Assembly: GCF_963678635.1 (NCBI RefSeq)
Contig: NW_026970900.1
Location: 1 to 64,000 of the forward strand
DNA from: Symsagittifera roscoffensis
Lineage: Eukaryota; Xenacoelomorpha; Acoela; Convolutidae
Direction: 5' to 3'
Length of the DNA: 64,000 nt
Part shown: positions 57,396 to 64,000 of the stretch, one piece after another
How positions within the stretch are numbered: position 1 is the stretch's first letter
Layout of the letters: each line of letters opens with the position of its first letter
Notes under the pieces: generated by a model
Seen by the model: only the letters and a program-made list of their open reading frames with translations
Databases searched by the model: none
Told to the model about the DNA's origin: nothing
Translations under genes and position numbers: made by a program

Positions 57396-58019
57396 GAAGC
57401 TCTTTACTCAATTTCTTACAATTTTTATGAATTTTGGGAAGACTTGCAAACCTGAAGATGATCTATAAATGTTCGAAAACCTTTGTTTAGCTTACAGTTT
57501 TGACGTAATCGATAAAGTCTTCATTAAAACACAGATTCGATTGTATTGATTCAAGAAAGACTATTTAAATATGCACGAAGTTTGTCCCAAGCACAGTTAA
57601 ACTTAGCCTATTGCTGAGCACGTTTTTAAAACGAAATATGAAAGAACTAGAGTGCCCAACATCCAAGTGACATTAGAAATTGAGCTGGAAAAAATGGACT
57701 ACCTATTGACAGAAGCTATTGCTGATGACCTAATTTTGAGTCACCACAAGTAATCCCATTCATTCTCCTCAATTTGTAACAAATAATCTCATTCAATGTT
57801 TTCACTCCATCTATTAGTCGACAGCTGAATATTGCGAACTATGCTCCTGAGTTTTTTTTATTAATTATCTGACATAAATTATTTTACAAACTTGTTTAAC
57901 CTACTTTTATTTTTCCTTTAGATTTAGTAAATGTTCTAATTTGAAAAGAGCCCGCTCAAATTACACAAATTATGTTCATAAGCTTAAAATCAATTATTGG
58001 GACAAAAAGGTAATTAAAA

Positions 58020-58700
58020 ATAAAAAAAATATATAATTTTTTTTATTACGAGATGAAAATGAGTATTTTGTGGATTATTAGCGGATGCCGTAACAAGGAC
58101 GGTCATTTTATTCTTTTTTTGTTGTTTTTTTCTCCTTGGCTGTTCCGACAAAATTTGAACTCGTTGAAAGAACTTTCTCTGGAGTTCAGGAGCATAGAGA
58201 CACAATGTTTTGCGCCTATCCAATTCACTGTTTGGCATCGTAATGTTTTGTTTTTCTTACGGAGGTGGTCGTTTTTGAGAATGTTACCCGCTAATGTTTG
58301 AGAGGCATGCTTTTTTGGGAGCTCAGGCCGCGCCTTAAAAAATACTGTCTGAAACTTGTGTGTAATTTTCGGCTTAGTTGCTGCAGCTGACTTCTGACTC
58401 GAGGGAACAGCTGACTTCTGACTTCTCGAACAGAAACTAAGCAAAAACCCAAAAAAAAGCAAAAATACTAACCAAGAACTACCACATTTCGAGAGGAGTG
58501 CCTTTACGAGGCGAACAAGATTTCAATGAAACCTCCTCATCAGTGGAAGAAGTTCCGGACAGTTCGGAGACCTGGCAGAACCTCGCAGTTGTGAAATTTT
58601 TGGCACAACTAACGTGGGACTATCCATTCTATCTCCAGATCCATACGGAACTACGATGCTGGCGAAGAGAAGCCTTTATGAGCTCCCTTCGGCATAACCA
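58020..58700. other. Right-arm-only segment
   Basis: The left arm reads across this place near 3,520-3,540 in a few bases, while the right arm has about 690 more. It carries opposing frames of about 82-119 codons (58,053-58,301 plus; 58,103-58,462 minus), neither recognisable. The plus frame at 58,498-58,764 ends in a CAA/CAG run. The segment is either an insertion in the right arm or a loss in the left. Confidence 0.4.
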
Positions 58701-58729
58701 CAAACAACAACAACAACAGCAGCAGCAAG
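58699..58729 (+). repeat. CAA/CAG microsatellite
   Basis: The run aaacaacaacaacaacagca and three more CAG units sits where the right-arm-only segment ends. The left arm has only gctgctgcagc at this place. Confidence 0.7.
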
Positions 58730-59029
58730 TGTGGCTGAAATTTGGGTTTATTTTTTTTACTTAGATTAAAAAAATTTCAGTGTAATCCATTAATTTCTGT
58801 TTTTTAAGTAGATAAACAGAAGGTCAAAAGTATCAGAGTAACCGAGGTTACAATCAGGGGTCCCTTCATCACATATTACAGTCAAATTCCTTGGGTTTAT
58901 CTAGATATAGAACTGATTTTGATAAGAAGGAGATGATTAGTGTTGATGTGTTTAAAAAAGTTCGATAAGGGTTACGTTCCTTCAATGATAACACTCAACT
59001 TGACATGAGAAAGTATATATAGTTATTTA

Positions 59030-60900
59030 TAGATTTATATTGTATTACAAAAAAAATTTTCCTCGATGTGATTTTGAATTTTTTGTGCCGAGTATGTAAG
59101 CGGCCTTCGCAATCTGTATTGCCAGTGAGATTCTCTGTTGTAAAAAACTGCATGCATTGGATTCCTTAGTACATATGCTTGGGTTTTTACTGAGCTCGTT
59201 TAAAAAAAATTCCGTGAATCTCAAAAACTATCGGTTGAAAAAGATTTTTTTTGCTCCTCTGCTTCACCGGCAGCCGTACCAGGATTAAAACGGTCCCACA
59301 TTAACTGCTTACCAGCAGCCCATGGAACGAGCGTCAAACCGTCTGGTCGCTTCTGATCGGTCTTGTAGAGGGGTCGTGGCTCTAAAAAGGAAGGAATGTG
59401 AGCAGAGGATAAACTCTGCTTTATAAGGGCCATCAAGTTTGTATGCTTAGAGAATCTCCTTGCATTTTTAAGGAAAGATAGGCGATACCAACCATCTTCG
59501 GTAACGTCTCTTCCGCATACGCGTTTATGTTGTTCGCAAATTTTAGAGCCTAATCGAAAAACTATTGTGATTTTGAGTTAATAGTTTGATAGTTTCAACC
59601 TTAAGTTTTTGCATGGGATGACGTTCAACCATTGCGAGCCAAAGCTATTTTGGGACTCGTTGAGTCTTTTTAGGTCCATTTGTTCGAGTTTTAAAATCAA
59701 GTCTGCAGCTTCGCTGTCAAAAACTGGCTCTGTCCACTTTTTGGGTTTCGTTTCGCGGAGCAATTTCAATTTTTCATGTTGAAACCCTCAACCTTAAAAG
59801 TTCCGTCCACATGCTCTAAACCAAAAATTTCGCTTCAGGAATTTTTCGATCCCATTGCTGAGGCTAAGAGAGCGGGTAAAGCTAGTAGACAAGCGTAAAA
59901 AACACCCAAGCCACCTTTGGCTGCCAGAAGAACTGCTTGTAAAACTGGTTGTCAGACATTTTCTTATTAATGTGACCATGTATAACGTGTTTCTTTGTAT
60001 TTTGCCTTGGCGTTCCAAAAAATCAGTTTGCCGTAAACCAGGGCTCGTACGCAAAAGAAATATGGGAGTTTTGATAAAACAAATTTTCAGAATGTAAAAT
60101 TCATAACGAGCGTCTAGTTTGAAGTTGACATCCGAGATTTTATCAAGCTCCTCCATTTTTTCGTCGAGCAATTCTTTTCGACAAAGTTCGCCAATTGTGA
60201 TCCTATTTTAAAGAGCGCTTCTTTTGTTTATATTTTTTGGGGTATTTTTTTCGAAATTGAGTTAAAATTGAGTTGTTTTCTGTACTTGTGGTCGGTCCCA
60301 AAGAACAATTTTCGCACTTTTTCTTGTTCAATCCCAGGCCGCAAGTTTGTTCTGATTTCAGAAAGTTTTGAGGTTCCTGAGTACTACCTTGTAGTCTTCG
60401 GTTAAATTTCCATCATCTATATACCAGATGATGGTAATTTATGACTCTGGGTGTTTGAATAGTGTCAATTTAGTAAAAAAAAGTCTCAAATAATTGAGTG
60501 CTGCACTGCCATTCTAACAACATCCTTAAAATTTTGAGGACTCATTTTAGCCGGGCCGGCTTCTGATCCGTTCGAAAAAACAATATCGCACAGAGGTAGG
60601 CTTTAAACTTGGGGATGGGGCTAGAAAAGTGAAATGGCATTTGCTCAAAATTAGTTAATTTATCATAGAGCTCATGTTGGTGGTTTGTTTGCGTCCACTT
60701 CTTTTCGATTGCTCCAAAAAAAAACAAGAGGGACATTTGAGAAACTATGCGTTTTGTAACGTCCTCTACATTGTACAGGATATCGTTTGTTTTGTCCCGT
60801 GGTCTTTCCGCCAAGGGAACACGCGAGTCATTTGGTACTCTCTTGAGTACTCGGACATTTGAGATGGCAGTTTTAACACAAGTGCCTAGCACTAAAAAAT
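59030..60900 (-). pseudogene. Remnant of a retroelement with restriction-like endonuclease, right arm
   Basis: This is the more complete twin of 368-3,190. Reading leftward on the minus strand: VLKRVPNDSRVPLAER (60,542-60,892, absent from the left arm), ELDKISDVNFKLDARYEFYI (near 60,130), a short RT-thumb-like stretch, EPVFDSEAADLILKLEQMD and GSQWLNVIPCKNLRLKL (59,578-59,769), then KTDQKRPDGLTLVPWAAGK (59,221-59,436). The last motif, after a Cys/His patch, looks like the endonuclease core. RT catalytic motifs are not visible, so the copy is internally deleted as well as shifted in frame. Confidence 0.5.
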
Positions 60901-61095
60901 TACCTAGTGTTGTTTTATTAGCAGATTTAACATCAATGCAAATAAGATATTTAAACCAACGGACTTTTAGAGTCGCTTAAAGAAATATTTACACAATTGA
61001 TATGATACCAGCTAGAACAACAATCCCATCTAATCCAATTTATCAGTTCTGAAGGTTCTAAGCGATCATTGATCGTACACCTTTTTTTTATTTTT
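60500..61095. other. Segment lost from the left arm
   Basis: The left arm joins ttacccttactgca directly to attttttgaa (near 250-260); the right arm has about 600 bases between. The ends share a short word (tgc/gca), as expected of a deletion in the left arm. It includes most of the N-terminal reading frame at 60,542-60,892. Confidence 0.55.
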
Positions 61096-61225
61096 CTTTA
61101 TCTTGGCGCAGCGTAAGGGTAAAAAAGGGGTTTTGAATGGACTTTAGGGGACTGAACTAACCCATGATAAATTTTATATATCAACAAAGACAGTTCAATT
61201 AACTTAAAATTTTAAAATCGGTCTA

Positions 61226-62030
61226 AGTAACGTGCGATGTATTTCGGTCTTTTCTAGTACAGTTGGCAAAATAAACCAGCTGAAAACTCAATCCAGTTCA
61301 TGTCGAACAAGAACAAATAATTGGGTCTTTTCAAATGATAAGCTATGCAAAATGTATCAATTGGGAAATTACATGACGTCTGGAGGGATGATTTGCAACT
61401 CAAAACTACTAAGGACATTCAAGGGCAGTCGGAATAATCGGGGATGTGCACTGATGCAAGCAGTTTTTGTACTTCCGACTTTCGAAGAAGAGATGGAATA
61501 TTTGTTCTCTATGTGGTTTTTTCTAACCATAGATACTTTGACTTTCCCCAAAGACACTTCTGGGGGTGTGAGAAGTGGAAACTTGGTCAATTAAAAACAA
61601 TTGCGCAGTGAATTTTGTCCTATTATTGCATGAGCAGCAACCTAAACCATTCCAAATTACACCGAGGCAGGCAATTTCCTCTAATGCGTAAATTTTGTCT
61701 AGTGTATATTACTATCATTTTTTTTATGTGAATAGCGTGTGGGTGAATTATTTGGAAAAATGTTCCTTTTTTTGACTATTTATCGACTTTTTGAAACCAA
61801 ATACTTCTCATTTCTCAAAGAAAAAGCAGTAGTCAGAACAAGCAGGGCTTCTTCCTCATACGAAGTGTACTGGTTGCATTTTTATCAAGTCTTATTAGCA
61901 AAACACATCAAATCTGCAGTTTATCAAGGCCAAGCTCAAACCGGTATCTTAAACAATATACTGCACTTGAGATCACTAGGTTTCAGAAACTTGCGCAAAA
62001 ACTTTATATTCTCATATTCGGAAACCTAAT
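61226..62030. other. Right flank outside the arms
   Basis: No match to the left flank is seen. A plus-strand frame at 61,232-61,594 (120 codons) and another at 61,739-62,029 (96 codons) are open, but neither has recognisable motifs or compositional support. I treat them as chance or as remnants. Confidence 0.3.
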
Positions 62031-62034
62031 CGAA

Positions 62035-62600
62035 TATAATGGATTCCCGAGACAAAAATAATCCATTATAATCCATTACAGATGTAAAATTCAGACCACG
62101 AAATCGATTATATTGCCATTATAAAGTAAACGGGGGAGCCTTATTGCAGTTGCTACGTACGTATCGTAAAATATCATCTTACATATTCTGATTGACCCCC
62201 CTCCCGTTTACTTTAAACCCCCCCCCCCCGTTCACTTTAAAATGGTAAAGTGAACGGGTGGGGGTTTAAAGTAAACGGGAGGGGGTGGGGTCAACAGAAT
62301 ATGTAAGACAAAAAACAAAAGTTTTAATGTAAAATGTGATATTTTATGAAACGTACATAGCAACTGCAATAATCAGGAAATGAGGTAACTTTGAAAAAAG
62401 TTGTAAAATTTATGAATAACGTCTAGAAAAAATCCATTATAATCGATTATAATCCATTATAATGGACTATAATGACATAAAAAAGTTATGATTATAATAT
62501 AATTCTTTTTTAATAGATTATATTCGATTGTTTTGTAAATTTATAGAGATTGAGCATATTATGAAAAAATTATCGATTATGATCCATTAGCGCTCGGTGC
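62035..62600. repeat. AT-rich repeats around the hairpin
   Basis: The words ccattataat and cgattataat recur many times on both sides of the hairpin (62,060-62,115 and 62,430-62,590), for example aatccattataatcgattat. They form small inverted repeats with themselves. They may be a degenerate satellite or the outer part of the hairpin element. Confidence 0.6.
62115..62385. repeat. Long hairpin, MITE or foldback-like element
   Basis: Two arms of about 125 bp meet near 62,240. The left arm runs from attgcagttgctacgtacgt through tcttacatattctg and cctcccgtttactttaaac to gttcactttaaaatgg. The right arm repeats these words in reverse complement, ending catagcaactgcaataat. A run of 11-12 C lies near the centre. 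The right arm has about 30 extra bases. No target duplication is clear. Confidence 0.8.
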
Positions 62601-63248
62601 GGGTAGATATTTTCATTCTATACTTTAAAAATACCTCACTGTAAAATATTAGTTTTAACCAATCATGATCCATGACTAAAACTTACTTTAAATTAGTAAA
62701 ACTGAAGCCCCAGTGGTTCAGAGAACTTAGAATAAAAGATTGAAATCAGTTGCATGTCTTCTCTCCTCTAACTTTGCTAAAAACCAGTATAGTGTTAGAT
62801 CTATTGATACTAGGAAATATAAGCGTAAGAATAGACGGTTTTAGACTAAGAAGTTGCACGAATCTATCCGGCTGAAAATAGATAGTGTGACAAACAGACG
62901 GTGTACCCTATCCGAAATTACTCTACGAGAAGGCCACCCCGGACCTAAACTCAAATTGTTCGTTGCTTGAGGGTTAGACAACACTACCCAGCCCAGAAAA
63001 CTAAACGAAAAAAAGGAAGTTTTTAAGCAGGGGTACAACAGTGGTTCTCCGTGATGAGCTGAACAGCTCGTATGTTGGTCCTTTCCCTTGAGGTCCTAAT
63101 TTTAATCATTAAGCCACCAATATTGAAGCACTCCTCTCAAAACACCAGTTCTAAGCATTAATATTTTCCTTTATAAAATCGAATACTTCAAAAGTTTTCT
63201 TTATAAAATCAAGCGAAAACTCCAAAAGTAAATTTCAAAGTCGGTTCG
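62601..63248. other. Gap before the host gene
   Basis: No gene is recognised. A minus-strand frame at 62,841-63,038 is short and without motifs. The part nearest 63,248 is probably the 3' untranslated region of the minus-strand gene that ends at 63,249. Confidence 0.4.
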
Positions 63249-63473
63249 TTAGCTCTTGGGTTTCAGATGCGAGCTCCCACTTTTACTACTAGAATCGCTC
63301 ATGTCTTTTTCATTTGCAGTGGAAAAACTAGTCCCTGTGTCGGACCCACTGCTACCTCCAGTGGTCTCTGTTTCGATCCCCCCACTCTCAGCTTCTCCTC
63401 CTATGTCTGTCGTAGCAGCGGCTGATGTTGTCTCCTGGCCTAATGATTTCGAGACTTCGTCGCTCGAGCTTAC
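63249..63473 (-). CDS. Last coding exon of a host gene (serine-rich C-terminus)
   Basis: On the minus strand the exon follows a polypyrimidine tract and acceptor (ttttttag at 63,482-63,474). It runs 225 bases in one frame to a TAA at 63,249-63,251. The product starts VSSSDEVSKSLGQETTSAAA and ends SSSKSGSSHLKPKS, a low-complexity tail of Ser, Thr, Gly and Glu. The frame is phase 0 and joins cleanly to the exon at 63,664. Disordered tails like this occur on many membrane and signalling proteins; I cannot name this one. Confidence 0.7.
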   Translation of the reverse strand, partial: VSSSDEVSKSLGQETTSAAATTDIGGEAESGGIETETTGGSSGSDTGTSFSTANEKDMSDSSSKSGSSHLKPKS

Positions 63474-63663
63474 CTAAAAAATCAAAAAAGTTTAGCCAAT
63501 ATAAAGAAATAGCCGGTGGATACCATTTTACTGACATCTTGATCTTTCAATCTCTAATAGTTCATGGTTTTATTGAAAGTGGTATATGTGCGCCCCGATA
63601 TGTCATGTTTGATTCATCCTTTTTTTTTTTAGAAGAAGAACATATAATGAACTTTCTAGATAC
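63474..63663 (-). other. Intron of the host gene
   Basis: A 190-bp intron on the minus strand, GTATCT at the donor (63,663) and TTTTTTAG at the acceptor (63,474). It is AT-rich with a long A/T run, and stops in all frames support its being non-coding. Confidence 0.7.
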
Positions 63664-64000
63664 CTCTGTGATGACAGTATTAGCGAGGTCTGAGTTCACT
63701 TTGCGACTGGAAGTCTTGCCAGATTGAATGGAAGGCGGGAGAGAGGAGGCAACATCTTCCGTCCATTCTGCCCCCTGGGGTCCAGACATCGATTCCTCGT
63801 CTTCAACTTCCACTTCATCAATAGACTCTTGGCTCTGAGTTCTCCTTCCAGTCGATTCCAGTCTTCCGCGACTAGGTGCTGTAGTGGACTGTATATCAAT
63901 TCTGGGAGTCGGGGTTCCAGGTCTAGAGGACAATAAACTCTCCTGAGACCTTTGAGATTTCTGGTCAGCGAAAGAGTTCCGAGGAGTTATTGGATACTCC
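63664..64000 (-). CDS. Penultimate exon of the host gene, runs off the window
   Basis: The minus-strand frame is open from the window edge (EYPITPRNSFADQKSQRSQE) to a donor after GAG at 63,664. It is rich in Ser, Glu and Pro, with an acidic patch ESIDEVEVEDEESMSG and Arg-Ser pairs that could be phosphorylation sites. It has no stop over 337 bases and the joined frame continues in the next exon, so this is the best candidate for a living host gene in the window. The function is unknown; the N-terminal part lies beyond 64,000. Confidence 0.7.

Larger units (their letters stand above)
127..61225. repeat. Large inverted-arm structure spanning about 61 kb
   Basis: Bases 127 onward (tagaccgattttaaaatttt) match the reverse complement of bases ending at 61,225. 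Matching then continues inward in blocks: 127-400 with 60,340-61,225, 1,618-3,200 with 59,030-60,025, 3,360-4,986 with 56,830-58,990, 13,008-15,068 with 54,930-56,800, and 25,630-25,980 with 54,560-54,930. Identity in stretches I compared by eye is about 90 percent. The arms are about 6.5-7 kb once later insertions are removed. I find no target-site duplication just outside 127 and 61,225. It could be an inverted segmental duplication, two copies of one composite element in opposite directions, or the terminal repeats of a giant element. Confidence 0.85.
54555..61225 (-). repeat. Right inverted arm (the less interrupted one)
   Basis: This arm keeps in one piece what the left arm has in three. 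Reading inward from 61,225 it holds the retroelement remnant with a KRPDGLTLVPW motif (59,030-60,900), non-coding DNA, a Penelope-like element (55,580-57,395), and a short inner segment shared with the 25.6-kb and 28.2-kb repeats. It has two segments that the left arm lacks, about 60,500-61,095 and about 58,020-58,700. It lacks the LINE nest and the BEL element. Confidence 0.8.

Noticed and set aside
58103-58462. Possible gene on the minus strand
   Set aside because: It is open for 119 codons, but in AT-rich, right-arm-only DNA with an opposing frame and no motif.
127-61225. Polinton/Maverick or other giant virus-like DNA transposon
   Set aside because: Long inverted ends fit loosely, but I found no protein-primed DNA polymerase, capsid, packaging ATPase or Polinton-type integrase; the integrases present belong to the LTR fossils.
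127-61225. Terminon-like giant Penelope element of rotifers
   Set aside because: Penelope RT plus a GDSL-type hydrolase recalls terminons, but these Penelope copies have GIY-YIG domains, lie in inverted arms far from the hydrolase, and no telomeric repeats are present.
61232-62029. Two plus-strand frames of 120 and 96 codons as host genes
   Set aside because: No motif, no splice context and no base-composition support. The first begins within a few bases of the arm limit.

Overview
The window is animal DNA, probably from an invertebrate, and is mostly a graveyard of nested transposable elements. Four things point to an animal: several APE-type LINEs, a Penelope-like element with a GIY-YIG nuclease, BEL/Pao and Gypsy LTR fossils, and a short phase-0 intron with clean GT..AG ends at the right edge. 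I cannot name the species. Non-coding DNA is AT-rich; the Gypsy region and the block after it (about 31.8-53.1 kb) are visibly more GC-rich. No intact bacterial-style gene, rRNA, CRISPR array or convincing complete tRNA was seen.

The largest structure is a pair of long inverted arms facing each other across about 61 kb (127 to 61,225). The right arm runs 54,555-61,225. The left arm is the same material inverted, split by later insertions: 127-4,986, 13,008-15,068 and 25,630 to about 25,980. From outside to inside each arm carries remnants of a retroelement whose C-terminus looks like a restriction-like endonuclease, then non-coding DNA, then a Penelope-like element pointing outward. A nest of LINEs (4,987-13,007) and a BEL/Pao element (15,069-25,629) interrupt only the left arm, so both post-date the inverted pair.

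The LINE nest is a plus-strand LINE with ORF1, APE endonuclease and RT, cut by two minus-strand LINEs that end in small hairpins and a (CTA)n tail. The BEL fossil keeps both 191-bp LTRs and contains a fourth LINE, with C-terminal zinc fingers, flanked by an exact target duplication of about 102 bp.

Between the arms lie two direct copies of a roughly 2-kb repeat (25.6-30.2 kb; a third partial copy at 53.5-54.5 kb) with protein-like patches. Next comes a decayed Gypsy-type element (about 31.5-43.96 kb) in which a 4.65-kb segment is duplicated head-to-tail, and which ends in a macrodomain-like sequence. A plus-strand series of reading frames follows (44.4-53.1 kb). One is an SGNH/GDSL-hydrolase-like protein; most of the others I cannot assign. 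Right of the arms are a perfect-looking hairpin (62.1-62.4 kb), AT-rich repeats, and the last two exons of a host gene on the minus strand (63,249-64,000).

The parts most worth following up are the inverted-arm structure, the unknown gene block with its SGNH-like protein, and the macrodomain-like tail of the Gypsy fossil.
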